DNA of 64,000 nucleotides from Pseudomonadales bacterium. Lineage in GTDB: Bacteria; Pseudomonadota; Gammaproteobacteria; Pseudomonadales; Azotimanducaceae. Position numbers and translations under genes: made by a program. Below, piece by piece: positions 53,321 through 62,797 of the stretch. The notes beneath the pieces were generated by a model that was not told the origin of the DNA, searched no databases, and saw only the letters and a list, made by a program, of their open reading frames with translations. Within the stretch, counting starts at the first letter, position 1. Each line of letters opens with the position of its first letter. The DNA lies in contig JAJECH010000042.1 of NCBI GenBank assembly GCA_022822135.1, positions 53,371-117,370 of the forward strand, in the 5' to 3' direction.

Positions 53321-54557
53321 ATGCGGCCAAGCGTCTGAAATCGATGCCTTCGTACGTGTTCTTGCCGAACAAGTCGTCGATTCCTGCAAGCGTGGTTAGC
53401 GCAGGCGAGTTGCGCTCTAAGATCGCAGGATCGATTTCTAAATAGTTATCCCACGTACGCACCCAATTGCGCAGATACGTGTTGTGAAGCGAGGTCCGCT
53501 CGCCATCTCGCTCTCGGATTGCCGCGCCATGCCAAAGCGATCCGTGCCACATCGCGACCGAACCTTTAGGCATCGTCAATTTCATAGCGCGTGATTTCGC
53601 GTCCTGGTCTGGTGGACGGTTCTCTTTATGACTACCAGGAACGACGATGGTGGGTCCCGCATCTTCGTCGAATTCACTTAGCGCCCACACGGTCGTTACG
53701 TTGCAAAGGAGTTCGCCCGTGAAAGGATGCGGCGGGTCGTTGTGAATTTGATGCGTATCCACACCTTTTGGTTTTCTGAAGGCAATGGATTGACCTAGAT
53801 TACAGTCTGCCCCGAGCAGATGCTGTGCGACTGCATGAATCTGTGGGTGAGTTGCGACCTCTTCCCAGAGCGGACCGCGCGAAAGCAGCATCGCCGCGGC
53901 TTTTCCACGTCGGTTTTCCGCGATGAGTCGGTCCAAATCATCATTGAGCTCGTCTACAAATGCTTCGGTGATCGCTTTCTCAAATACCGTGTAGCCGTTC
54001 TGCTCGATTTCTTCCGCGCGGATATCGACATCTAGATGTTGTAGCTTGTGCTGGATGTTTGGGTTGCCTACGGTTCGCTTGGCAAGATGATCGTGTAGTC
54101 CGGGGAGTAACTTGAGTAATTCAGGATTGACACCTTCAAATCCAGAACCAGTCAGTTCGAGCACAGCGCCATGGCGGTGGTGTAACTCGCGTTGAATGCG
54201 TTCTCTTCGTTCAGGAAGTTGCTCGTAGACCGAAGCACCAATGACAAGGGACCGGTTGTAGTCGCCTTTAACGTGAAACGTCGGATCGGCTACTTCACCG
54301 TAGCCGACGTCAAGTTGCCCGTTTTCGATGACGATGTGAACCGTGGCGACGTTGTTGGGACACTTTAGGTGGGGTGGCGCATCCGTGTATGTCTCGACTG
54401 CAGCAAATCGACCTGACGGGGTCTCTCCACTGCGAGCGTCGAGTTTTTCTTGAATGAATGTACGAGCAGCATCGAGCCACTTTTCGCTGACAAACTCGAA
54501 TCGTTCACTAATCGGGATAGGTAGACGGGTACGTTCAGGCAATTCTCGTCGAGGCAT
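53319..54557 (-). CDS. PhyH-family oxygenase with an N-terminal SCP2-like extension
   Basis: A 412-residue protein. The C-terminal half (about 195-400) is a PhyH fold with iron ligands HxD in QIHNDPPHP and a His in SLWHGAA, plus an Arg in GERTSLHNTY. The N-terminal 150 residues have an alternating beta pattern (VATVHIVIENGQLDVGYG, FHVKGDYNRSLVIGAS) resembling an SCP2 sterol/lipid-carrier domain. This suggests a lipid-like substrate held on one chain. The SCP2 reading is by pattern only. Confidence 0.8.
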   Translation of the reverse strand: MPRRELPERTRLPIPISERFEFVSEKWLDAARTFIQEKLDARSGETPSGRFAAVETYTDAPPHLKCPNNVATVHIVIENGQLDVGYGEVADPTFHVKGDYNRSLVIGASVYEQLPERRERIQRELHHRHGAVLELTGSGFEGVNPELLKLLPGLHDHLAKRTVGNPNIQHKLQHLDVDIRAEEIEQNGYTVFEKAITEAFVDELNDDLDRLIAENRRGKAAAMLLSRGPLWEEVATHPQIHAVAQHLLGADCNLGQSIAFRKPKGVDTHQIHNDPPHPFTGELLCNVTTVWALSEFDEDAGPTIVVPGSHKENRPPDQDAKSRAMKLTMPKGSVAMWHGSLWHGAAIRERDGERTSLHNTYLRNWVRTWDNYLEIDPAILERNSPALTTLAGIDDLFGKNTYEGIDFRRLAA

Positions 54558-54721
54558 GATTTCCGGAAAGTCGTGATTTAGTTAGGGAATGCTATGCGCA
54601 GTGCAATTGAACACTTAGCGCTTCGCTCGTGGTTTCTCTGGAACTTTCCGCAACCGTACCATTCAGCGAAGTAGTCCATGTATTCGACCCAAGCTAGTTT
54701 CAGAAAACACACTTTGATGCC

Positions 54722-57052
54722 ATGACCTTTGAGCACCTACGCGTTCTTGAACTCGGAGATGATCCTGCGCTGTCATTCTGTTGTCTGCAAATGGCGCGGT
54801 GGGGTGCTCAAGTCGTTGTTGGTGAATCGTTCGTGGGGGATTTGCCGAGTCGGTCACCACGAAAGAATGGCGTCTCTCTTATGTGGCGTTACCTCACGCT
54901 AAACAAATCTCTGGTCTCGGACGGGCTCGTGTAACTTGCCTTAGATGCTGATGTGATCGTAACCAATCACACACTCGCTGAACTAGCGGATCATGGCATC
55001 AAACCTGGACCGCAAACTATTTTTCATCGTGTTGTGCCTTTTGCTTCGCATGGATCGTTTGACGGCATGGGAGGCTCACCAATCCTCCTTGAAGCAGCGA
55101 GCGGGTTCTTAGTGTGTAACGGTGAACCAGAAAGAGAACCAGCGAGAATGCCAGCTAATATCGTTTCGTACGTGGTTGGCGTTCACGCATGTGTTGCTAC
55201 GCTCGCTGCCATCATCAAGCGACTCGCTACTGGCGAGGTCGAAGAGATTGAGACCTCGCAATTGGATGCATTAACAACGACGGTTCCGTTCGTTCGGTCA
55301 CAGTATTTAGAAAAAGCAGAAGGGCGTCACGGTGGGCCTGCGACCGGCGTCCGGTTGTACCCAATCGGTAGCGGCAGAATATCGGGAAATCTCCTTGACC
55401 CTTTGACGTTTTCACAGGTTTTAGCAGAACTCGACGTACCGGAAGATGGGATTCCGGAAAATTTAAGTACACCAGAGAAACGTCGAAATCAAAAAGAACT
55501 AAGTGCTTTCCTAGCAGATCAATCGAACCACGCTGATTCAGAGCGTGTTTTCAAAGGCGTGATGAATCGAGGTGCCCCACGCTTTGGCCTCTTTCAATCT
55601 CCGAGTGATCTGTTGACCAATCAGCAAGTCGAATCGCTTGATTTCCTCAACCTGTATTCGGATTCGGCGCTCGGCAATTCGATGTACCCAGGTTTGTCGG
55701 CAAAGATAACGCCGTTCCAGCCTCCAGATCTTCGTTTGGCTAAGCGCGAACACGTGCGTCGATGGACGGGTGAGCGTTTGACATCGGGTTCCAAGAATCG
55801 TGGGAGAAGACCACTCGAAGGACTTCGCATCGTTGACTTCACACAAGCATGGATCGGTCCTTTCGCGTCGATGATGCTGGCGGATCTTGGCGCCGACGTG
55901 ATCAAAGTCGAGAGTCACAAACGAGTGGATGTATGGCGGAATTGGCGTGGCGTTCTCCCTGATGGCTTCGTACGTAATTCGAATGCACACTATTACAACG
56001 TCAGCCCAAATTTCAACAGCACGAACCGAAACAAGCGGGAAATCGCGATCGATTTAAATCACGCTGATGGCGTCACAGTGGCGAAGGACCTTATCGCGAG
56101 TGCGGACGTTGTGATGAGCAATTTCACGCCACGAGTCATGCGTAAGTTTGGATTGGATTTCGATTCATTGCGTGGCGTTAAGCCTGACATTGTTTATGTG
56201 TGTTGGTCTGGATACGGTGAGGAGGGACCATATCGGGACTTTCGGGCGAACGGAGCAACCATCGAAGCGATGGCGGGTTGGGATGCGTTATTCGGTTATG
56301 GTGACGGTGATCCGATGGTCATGGGTTTTTATCAAACTGACGCGTTTACGGGATTGCAGATGGCAGCCTGTACGCTGATGGGTGTGATCAACCGCGATCT
56401 GACTGGCAAGGCGCAGAATGTCCGGGGCTCGATGCTTGAATCAGCGATCTCGTACATCGGTGAGGAAATCCTCGCTGCAAGCCTGAATCTACCACTCGTT
56501 CGTTTCGGCAATCGGCATCCTGATTTCACCCCACACGGAGTTTTTCCTACGATCGAGCCAGATCGTTGGCTTGCAGTTGCTTGTCGAACGGACGACGAAT
56601 GGCACTGCATCAAGTCCGTGATCGGATTCGATTCGAACGAGTTCGATGAAGTTTCGGAACGATTGAATCATCCAGATAAGGTAGAGGAACTGTTGACCTC
56701 GTGGACACGTAGTCAAACGAGGGAAGATGCGGCCGCGGCGTTGTGTGCTGCAGGAGTACCTGCTGCACCCGTCGTGGATAGTCTAGAAATCCTCAGCCAT
56801 CCAGAGTTCGCCAACCGGAATTGGTTTCAAGAACAATCCCATCCAGATCTTCGTGATGTATTGCATAGTGGCTTTGCGTGGGAGTTCTCTAAATCAGAGC
56901 TGTCTGCGGAACTGCCGCCACCCCGGTTAGGCGAACACTCGGAAGTGATACTTCAAGAATTAGGTTATTCAGTGGGTCGAATTGAAGAACTCTTTGCCAA
57001 CGAGACAATCGGCTGTGTGCTGGAGCGTTCGACGAAAGACGGGAGCGGGTAG
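54722..57052 (+). pseudogene. Tandem CaiB/BaiF CoA-transferase interrupted by an in-frame TAA
   Basis: The frame from ATG 54722 is open for 70 codons, meets TAA at 54932-54934, and continues in the same frame without further stops to 57052. The part before the stop (HLRVLELGDDPALSFCC...) is a CaiB N-terminus, and the part after (ALDADVIVTNHTLAEL) continues it. The whole is a double-length CoA-transferase: a degenerate N-terminal copy and a C-terminal copy. Causes could be a nonsense mutation, a sequencing error or stop readthrough. The downstream half is listed separately because it may still be translated. Confidence 0.75.
54953..57052 (+). CDS. CaiB/BaiF CoA-transferase, downstream intact part
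   Basis: A 699-residue frame beginning at GTG 54953. Residues about 1-280 are the rest of the degenerate first CoA-transferase domain. From about residue 287 a second, well-kept domain begins LEGLRIVDFTQAWIGPF and MMLADLGADVIKVES. It has NRNKREIAIDL and VCWSGYGEEGPY, and an Asp in YQTDAFTGLQMA at the usual catalytic position. Class III CoA-transferases move CoA between carboxylic acids. Whether GTG 54953 is truly used is unknown, since no good ribosome-binding site precedes it. Confidence 0.75.
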   Translation: MIVTNHTLAELADHGIKPGPQTIFHRVVPFASHGSFDGMGGSPILLEAASGFLVCNGEPEREPARMPANIVSYVVGVHACVATLAAIIKRLATGEVEEIETSQLDALTTTVPFVRSQYLEKAEGRHGGPATGVRLYPIGSGRISGNLLDPLTFSQVLAELDVPEDGIPENLSTPEKRRNQKELSAFLADQSNHADSERVFKGVMNRGAPRFGLFQSPSDLLTNQQVESLDFLNLYSDSALGNSMYPGLSAKITPFQPPDLRLAKREHVRRWTGERLTSGSKNRGRRPLEGLRIVDFTQAWIGPFASMMLADLGADVIKVESHKRVDVWRNWRGVLPDGFVRNSNAHYYNVSPNFNSTNRNKREIAIDLNHADGVTVAKDLIASADVVMSNFTPRVMRKFGLDFDSLRGVKPDIVYVCWSGYGEEGPYRDFRANGATIEAMAGWDALFGYGDGDPMVMGFYQTDAFTGLQMAACTLMGVINRDLTGKAQNVRGSMLESAISYIGEEILAASLNLPLVRFGNRHPDFTPHGVFPTIEPDRWLAVACRTDDEWHCIKSVIGFDSNEFDEVSERLNHPDKVEELLTSWTRSQTREDAAAALCAAGVPAAPVVDSLEILSHPEFANRNWFQEQSHPDLRDVLHSGFAWEFSKSELSAELPPPRLGEHSEVILQELGYSVGRIEELFANETIGCVLERSTKDGSG

Positions 57053-57075
57053 CCCTTTCGTTCGTACCCAGTTCG

Positions 57076-57870
57076 TTAGGTGGTCGTAGTTGAGCCACCA
57101 TCACATGGGATGGTCATTCCAGTTACGTAGGAACCCGCCTTGGACGAGAGGAATATGGTCAGACCTGCGATATCCTCCATTGAACCCCAGCGTTTCATCG
57201 GGAAGGCTTCGGTTACCAGTCGATCCTGTTCTTCTGTCGCGAACATTGGCGCAGTCATTTTGGATTTGAACGGGCCTGGTGCGATCGCGTTGACATTGAT
57301 ATGGTCTGACATAAGGTCTCTGGCCATTTGTGCGCTCAACTGACCTAGACCCGCTTTGGCGACGACGTACGAGTAGTTTCTCAGTCCACCAGGCTTAAGG
57401 CCGTTGACCGATGTGATGTTGACGATGCTCGCACGATCTTTCGGTGTCGCGGCGAGCCGGAGTTCAGGGAGTAGCGCTTGCGTCAGGAAGAACGGACTCT
57501 TAGCATCCAGGTCTATGATCTTGTCCCATGCCTTTTCTGTGAACTCGTCGATATCCATACTCCACGTAACGCCGGCATTGTTCACAAGAATGTGCAGTTG
57601 TTGCTCGTGAGAGCGCAAATCCTCAGCTAGTTCCTTACATCCGTCGATGGTGCTGATATCGCAAGGCAGCGCTTTGCAGTAACCGTATTTCGATAGTGCT
57701 TCTTCGGTTTCGGTGCAAGCATCAACCTTGCGCGAAGCAACATATACCCTTGCTCCCGCACGCACTAAACCTTCTGCGATCATGAATCCGATGCCTCTTG
57801 TACCGCCTGTGACGAGCGCGACCTTATCTCGTACGCCGAATACATGCTCATAGAAATTCTGGTCGGTCAT
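57076..57870 (-). CDS. SDR family NAD(P)-dependent oxidoreductase
   Basis: A 264-residue classical short-chain dehydrogenase. The cofactor motif is TGGTRGIG (about residues 21-28), the NNAG motif is at about 92-95, the catalytic Ser is in VNITSVNG, and the Tyr-Lys pair is in YSYVVAKAG. The C-terminal end GSYVTGMTIPCDGG is typical. It resembles gluconate 5-dehydrogenase or acetoacetyl-CoA reductase types, but the substrate cannot be read. It ends 23 bp from the CaiB gene, convergent. Confidence 0.92.
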   Translation of the reverse strand: MTDQNFYEHVFGVRDKVALVTGGTRGIGFMIAEGLVRAGARVYVASRKVDACTETEEALSKYGYCKALPCDISTIDGCKELAEDLRSHEQQLHILVNNAGVTWSMDIDEFTEKAWDKIIDLDAKSPFFLTQALLPELRLAATPKDRASIVNITSVNGLKPGGLRNYSYVVAKAGLGQLSAQMARDLMSDHINVNAIAPGPFKSKMTAPMFATEEQDRLVTEAFPMKRWGSMEDIAGLTIFLSSKAGSYVTGMTIPCDGGSTTTT

Positions 57871-57937
57871 CGATTCAAATCACCTTGATGTAGGAATGAG
57901 GTGCAAGTGATGGATTCTAATTTCGGACGTGACAACT

Positions 57938-57969
57938 TCGATTAGCACGAGTCTCGATTAGCGCTAGTC
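57938..57969. repeat. Two tandem 16-bp repeats
   Basis: TCGATTAGC-C-AGTC is repeated head to tail, the copies differing at two positions. They lie in the 222-bp space between the SDR gene and the TPR protein gene, which point away from each other, so a shared regulator site is possible. Confidence 0.4.
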
Positions 57970-58092
57970 TTGAGCGACTTCTCGCTGCTCAGTTGGGTGG
58001 ATCGTGTTGTCTTAGTTTCTTAAGTCCATGCAACAACATGATGCGTCCTAAAATCCCGCGCGTCTAATCGTCCGTCCAGACCGTAGCTGAAA

Positions 58093-59448
58093 TTGCTTAA
58101 ACAACCTAGTAAACACGGCTTTTTCTACGCCGCATTCTTTATGGCCACCGTCGTGCTAGGTTCGGTATTGATCTATTCGTTTTTTCTACCACAAGCTGCA
58201 CCAAAACAGATCACATTAGCGATATTGCCGTTTCCGGATAACGGTGAATTCACTCCGTTGAGTGTTGGATTTTCGACCGTTTTGCGGGACTCGATTGCTC
58301 TAAGTCGAGATGTCGCGGTCGTCGATACGGTATCTACGAACGCGGTAATGTGGGATCCAGAAAAGTCGTCGGGTATGTCTCACATCTTGGCGATCACTCA
58401 TTTCGTAGACGGAGAACTGAATAGCGACGAAGGGCGTCTTGAGAATGTAAGTTTCAGAGTGGTAAACGTCTCTCATCCGAACTGGAAGGAAGTCTTAAAC
58501 GTAAGCGGAGTTGATCTCTCGGATTCGAATACGTGGCAAGATCTCCGCGATAGCGTGACGCTTCAAGTTCGTGGTGCACTTTATGACAACAGCACCTTGC
58601 GAACCGATGATTTTCGGTACCCACCTGAAATCTATCAGGCGTATCTAGTTTCGCTCGGGGATTGGTTGTTAAAGCACAAAGATTCTGAGCTGTTTTCGTC
58701 GTTACATGAAGCCTACCAAGCGAAGGCAAAGGATCTATTTGAAGCGACGGGGGTCGCAACACAACCAAGTCGAGAACTATGGGAAGCGATGGCGTTGTTC
58801 AAAACAACCCAAGATACCGGTGTGTATAGCGAAGCGATCTGGAACCTCGCCGACGAATACCCAAATAGTTTGGCAGTTGATGTGCTTGGTGCGCTTGCGC
58901 ACGATTTGCAAAAACTGAGTTTAGCTGAGAGCGCTTGGTTACGAGTAGCACGTCTACAACCTCAGTCCGCATTTGCAGCGCTCAACATCGCGCACGTGCG
59001 ACGGCTTCTCGGTGATGTTGAAGGTACTGAACAAGCATTCCGAATCGCGAAGCTTCGAGACGATCTAGGAATCGTGGGTTACTTTGAGATGCTAGACGAA
59101 CAATGGGGAGACCCAAATCGAGAGACCAGTACGCCCCAATTGGACCCAACTGTGATCGAAACGTTAACTCAAGCGTCCGGTGGTCTACTTCGCGGAGATT
59201 TTCTGATCGCCGCTTCGATTCACTCGGAAACGCTTCGTGACCACTCAATCAGTGCAATTCAAACCACAAAACTCTGGCGATCGCCGCCGTTATGGCTTCG
59301 CGAGGACGATCTTAGGTGGACTGCAAATCGAGACTTCCTCGCGCAGCACTTTACTTCTGCATCCGCGGTAATTTCGGAGCAACTTCTGCTAAATGCTGAA
59401 TCAGAAGACGCGATCGCACAGTTGTTTGCGCCTCGGCGATCCAAATAA
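58093..59448 (+). CDS. Membrane-anchored protein with FlgO/TolB-like domain and TPR-like region
   Basis: A 451-residue protein. One N-terminal transmembrane helix (about 10-32) is followed by a domain starting ITLAILPFPDNGEF...GFSTVLRDSIALSRDVAVVD, as seen in the periplasmic part of CadC/cyclase-type TPR regulators. Then comes a long helical TPR-like stretch (about 190-345, ALFKTTQDTGVYSEAIW, AWLRVARLQPQSAFAALNIAHV). No DNA-binding or catalytic domain is attached. Probably periplasmic; role unknown. Probable start TTG 58093. Confidence 0.78.
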   Translation: MLKQPSKHGFFYAAFFMATVVLGSVLIYSFFLPQAAPKQITLAILPFPDNGEFTPLSVGFSTVLRDSIALSRDVAVVDTVSTNAVMWDPEKSSGMSHILAITHFVDGELNSDEGRLENVSFRVVNVSHPNWKEVLNVSGVDLSDSNTWQDLRDSVTLQVRGALYDNSTLRTDDFRYPPEIYQAYLVSLGDWLLKHKDSELFSSLHEAYQAKAKDLFEATGVATQPSRELWEAMALFKTTQDTGVYSEAIWNLADEYPNSLAVDVLGALAHDLQKLSLAESAWLRVARLQPQSAFAALNIAHVRRLLGDVEGTEQAFRIAKLRDDLGIVGYFEMLDEQWGDPNRETSTPQLDPTVIETLTQASGGLLRGDFLIAASIHSETLRDHSISAIQTTKLWRSPPLWLREDDLRWTANRDFLAQHFTSASAVISEQLLLNAESEDAIAQLFAPRRSK

Positions 59449-59870
59449 TCCCTAGTAGATAGAGAATCTCCTTCGTACCTAAGTTCGACGTGTGCTTTGA
59501 TTGAGTCTCTAAGATAAATCGTGTTCTGATTCGGTCAACTTGTTAGTTCCGCCTTACAATATAGCGGATTAGAAGCTGAGGGTGGGCGAGTTCAGCCCGT
59601 TAAGTTTCTGTGAGTGGTGTCATCTCTCCGCAGTGTCTTCACAATTAATAGATGTGGAAACGAAACTTCGATTTCTTCGACTTGAGGTCTACGAACGTTG
59701 TCAGTCTCTACACGGGGAGGCGAGAAACTTGGTTGAGTTGACTAACCTTTTTGAGAGGCACAATACGTGATTCCTATAGGTTTCAAAAAACAGCAGATTG
59801 AGCGATTATTAAGTTACGTCGACTATTACGCGATCCATGTACTATCGGGAATTTAGTTTCTGTTGTAGCT
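59449..59870. other. 422-bp region upstream of the restriction system
   Basis: It holds one weak open frame (59582-59770, plus strand, 62 codons from GTG). The amphipathic helical-looking C-terminus (VETKLRFLRLEVYERC) could be real, but I see no ribosome-binding site and no helix-turn-helix of a controller protein. There is no clear terminator or repeat. The promoter of the restriction operon is probably here. Confidence 0.35.
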
Positions 59871-60995
59871 GTGAAGAAAACGGCGTTTGATCCAATTTCG
59901 GTAAAGCCCCCTAAACCGATTAAGCGATTAGGGTTGCATGAGTATGTTCACGAGGGACCGCTCGAAGGTCGCTTAAAACAAATTGAGTCATTCGAGCAGA
60001 GGAGCCGACGATATCTCGGATGTAAAGCCGACCTCGTTGAGTTTATCCAACGAATTGTCCGTGAACAGTGCCCCAACATGCGGACTTTTGCAGACGTTTT
60101 CGCGGGTACGGGAGTTGTAGGGGCAGCATTGAACAAATCAAATACTGAAGTTATTACTAACGATTTTCTTCAATCGAATTACGTGTGCTTAAGTACGTTT
60201 CTCGGTGTTTCGCATGACATTCGTAAGCAGATCAATGAGAAGGTATCGCACTTAAACAACCTTGCGGATGGCCACCAAAATTATGTCTCTCAACATTTCG
60301 GAGGTCGTTACTTCTCCGAGGCTAATGCAAGGAAGATCGGGACAGTTCGAGAGGAAATCGATCGAATTGCGGTTGACTCAGATGAGCATAACATGCTACT
60401 TTGTTCTCTTATTTACGCAGTTGACCGTGTCGCTAACACCGTAGGTCACTACGACGCATTTCGTCGTCGGATGGACTCATTTAAGCCACTGTACTTAAGG
60501 ACTCCGATAGTTGAGTTCAACGTCAACCAAGGTAATCGTGTTTTTTGTGAGGATGCCAATAGCCTAGTGCGGCGAATCGAGTGCGATGTACTCTATCTAG
60601 ATCCACCATACAACTCAAGACAGTACTCCGACTCGTATCACCTGCTCGAGAATTTGACTGTCTGGAATAAACCACCTGTAAAAGGGGTTGCCCAAAAAAT
60701 GGATCGTTCACATCTCAAGAGTAGGTACTGCGTTAACGGCGCTGCGGGTGCTCTTGAAGACCTCGTCACACATGCCCACTGTAGACACATTCTTCTCTCT
60801 TACAACAACACAGGGTCTAGTATGGATGGACGATCCAACGCTCGGATCACGGACGAGGAGATATTGGAGATTCTTGCTACCCGAGGTGAGGTCAGATTAT
60901 TCGTACGAAGTCACAGAGGATACACAACTGGGAAGAATATCTCGGAGGAGAACGCAGAAAGAATATTCCATTGCCGGGTAAGGAAAGTTCATTGA
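59871..60995 (+). CDS. DNA adenine methyltransferase, D12 (alpha) class
   Basis: A 374-residue N6-adenine methyltransferase. Motif order is alpha: SAM motif FADVFAGTGVVGAAL (about residue 73), then a recognition region, then the catalytic DPPYNSRQY (Asp244). The preceding YLGCKADLVEFI is typical of the D12 group. It would protect one strand of the recognition site of the endonuclease encoded next. The start is GTG 59871. It is coupled to the endonuclease by a TTGA overlap. Confidence 0.93.
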   Translation: MKKTAFDPISVKPPKPIKRLGLHEYVHEGPLEGRLKQIESFEQRSRRYLGCKADLVEFIQRIVREQCPNMRTFADVFAGTGVVGAALNKSNTEVITNDFLQSNYVCLSTFLGVSHDIRKQINEKVSHLNNLADGHQNYVSQHFGGRYFSEANARKIGTVREEIDRIAVDSDEHNMLLCSLIYAVDRVANTVGHYDAFRRRMDSFKPLYLRTPIVEFNVNQGNRVFCEDANSLVRRIECDVLYLDPPYNSRQYSDSYHLLENLTVWNKPPVKGVAQKMDRSHLKSRYCVNGAAGALEDLVTHAHCRHILLSYNNTGSSMDGRSNARITDEEILEILATRGEVRLFVRSHRGYTTGKNISEENAERIFHCRVRKVH

Positions 60996-62797
60996 AGAAA
61001 GCATGGTCGATTACTACCACTATGCGTAATCCGGACCGCATGTGGGATTTCCTCTCCGTACTGAAAACTCTAGATGGATCTGAGTGGGATCACATGACCC
61101 AGATGGAATTCCAAATAAGACTCATCCAGCGAAGGCACTACACGCCAACACGCAAAAGGCTCACCTCATCACAGGTTGATCTTTTAGAAGACCCGGATAT
61201 TGAAATCTCACATGAGGAAGCGACTACGATCTTCGACGACAAAAGATATCGTGACCCGCCGATGCGCGGACGTCAGTCCGCCAATCCGCTTAAGAAATTC
61301 GGTCTAGCGACTTTCGAGAGTAAAAGAATATCTATCTCGGACTTAGGTAACCGGCTCCTCGAGGAGGAGTACGACCTTGCCGAAGTTTTTCTTCGCATGA
61401 TGTTGAAATGGCAGATTCCAAATCCGGATAACGTGTCGGACTTCAATACTGAGGACCACGACATTAAGCCGTTTGTTGGTACTCTGCATCTGATCAGACG
61501 AGTAAATCAGTTAGAGGAGTCCCAAGACCGTAATCCGAAAGGGATAAGTCGGAAGGAGTTCTGTCTCTTTGCTCCGACATTGGTTCACTATCAGATGATC
61601 GAGACGTATGCCAATCGAATCGTAGATATACGTCGTGAAATGGAAGGACGCTCACAACAAGAACAAGATGATATTTTCGAATTTCATGAACGGAGGTTTG
61701 CCAAGGAGTTTTTAAGTACCAATGATGAAACTGAAGTTGACAAGCTGCTAAATAACCTTCGAGACTACGGAGACAATGCAATCCGTTACTTTAGGGTTAC
61801 TCGTTACTTACATGTACGTGGCGGTGGATATTACGTCGATCTCGAACCTTATCGGTCGGTGGAGATTGAGTCATTACTCGAATCGGATGACAGCCGAAGT
61901 GTACGGTTTGTAAATAGACAGGAATTTCTTGGATATATCGTAGATTTTTCTCTTCCGCAATTCCCTTGGGAGACGGTAGATCATCAGACAGAGATCATTG
62001 TCCGGCTCGAGGAGGTTGTTCATCAATACGAGAGTGAACTTAGCTTACCCCTTACCGAATCCATAGATCCTCGGGTACTTAACGACGCTGAAATGAAAGA
62101 ACGGATCGAGTTGCTTTCTCGGCGACGACAGCAAGTACAAGACATTGAACGCTATCGTACCGCTCAGAAGCCAGAGTCCATCCGTGAATGTATCAAGTTG
62201 CTCGACGGTATTTATGACTACGACCATCGCCCCATCCTGTTAGAGAGAACAGCATCACTAAGTCTCTGCGCATTTAATGATGCAATAGCTATTCGACCAC
62301 GGTATCCTGTTGGTGACGACAACGAACCGACGAATACCGCACCTGGTAATGGACCGGACATAGAGTGTTTCTACGAGAACTTCAATGCCATCTGTGAAGT
62401 CACGATGCTAACCAGTCGGACGCAGTGGTACAACGAAGGTCAACCAGTCATGAGACATCTCCACGATTTCCAGGAGAGGAACCCAGACAAACCAGCGTAC
62501 TGCCTCTTCATTGCGCCAAGCATGCACACTGACACGATCAATACGTTCCTCTCTAGTATTCGAAGTGGTTACGAAGGTAAAAACTTACAGATCGCTCCAT
62601 TGACGATTGGTCAGCTCGTCGAGATCATGGAGTTACTATTGAACCTTCGAATAGAAAAGCGTTTTTTTCCACACTTGGAGCTGCAGCGTCTATTTGACGA
62701 GATCATTAAGCTAACAGAGAATATAAACGAATCTAAGGTGTGGCTTAGCTCCATTCAGGAAGTTATCGATGCGTGGAAGGAAAGCTTGAACTCGTGA
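60992..62797 (+). CDS. Type IIS restriction endonuclease, AlwI/BspD6I family
   Basis: A 601-residue endonuclease. The sequence AWSITTTMRNPDRMWDFL, KKFGLATFESKRISISDLG, MLKWQIPNPD, IRYFRVTRYLHV, and the catalytic GNGPDIECFYENFNAICEVT follow the AlwI/N.BspD6I family in order. With start TTG 60992 the acidic residues fall at D456, E469 and E482, the same numbers I recall for BspD6I; a Glu in ILLERTASL fits the fourth. All are intact, so it should cut DNA. TTG 60992 has AGGA at good spacing and overlaps the methyltransferase stop (TTGA); TTG 60971 is an alternative. The target sequence is not predictable. Confidence 0.9.
   Translation: MKKAWSITTTMRNPDRMWDFLSVLKTLDGSEWDHMTQMEFQIRLIQRRHYTPTRKRLTSSQVDLLEDPDIEISHEEATTIFDDKRYRDPPMRGRQSANPLKKFGLATFESKRISISDLGNRLLEEEYDLAEVFLRMMLKWQIPNPDNVSDFNTEDHDIKPFVGTLHLIRRVNQLEESQDRNPKGISRKEFCLFAPTLVHYQMIETYANRIVDIRREMEGRSQQEQDDIFEFHERRFAKEFLSTNDETEVDKLLNNLRDYGDNAIRYFRVTRYLHVRGGGYYVDLEPYRSVEIESLLESDDSRSVRFVNRQEFLGYIVDFSLPQFPWETVDHQTEIIVRLEEVVHQYESELSLPLTESIDPRVLNDAEMKERIELLSRRRQQVQDIERYRTAQKPESIRECIKLLDGIYDYDHRPILLERTASLSLCAFNDAIAIRPRYPVGDDNEPTNTAPGNGPDIECFYENFNAICEVTMLTSRTQWYNEGQPVMRHLHDFQERNPDKPAYCLFIAPSMHTDTINTFLSSIRSGYEGKNLQIAPLTIGQLVEIMELLLNLRIEKRFFPHLELQRLFDEIIKLTENINESKVWLSSIQEVIDAWKESLNS

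Noticed and set aside
55538..55990. 150-codon frame antisense to the CoA-transferase
   Set aside because: Shadow frame; the plus-strand frame carries the family motifs.
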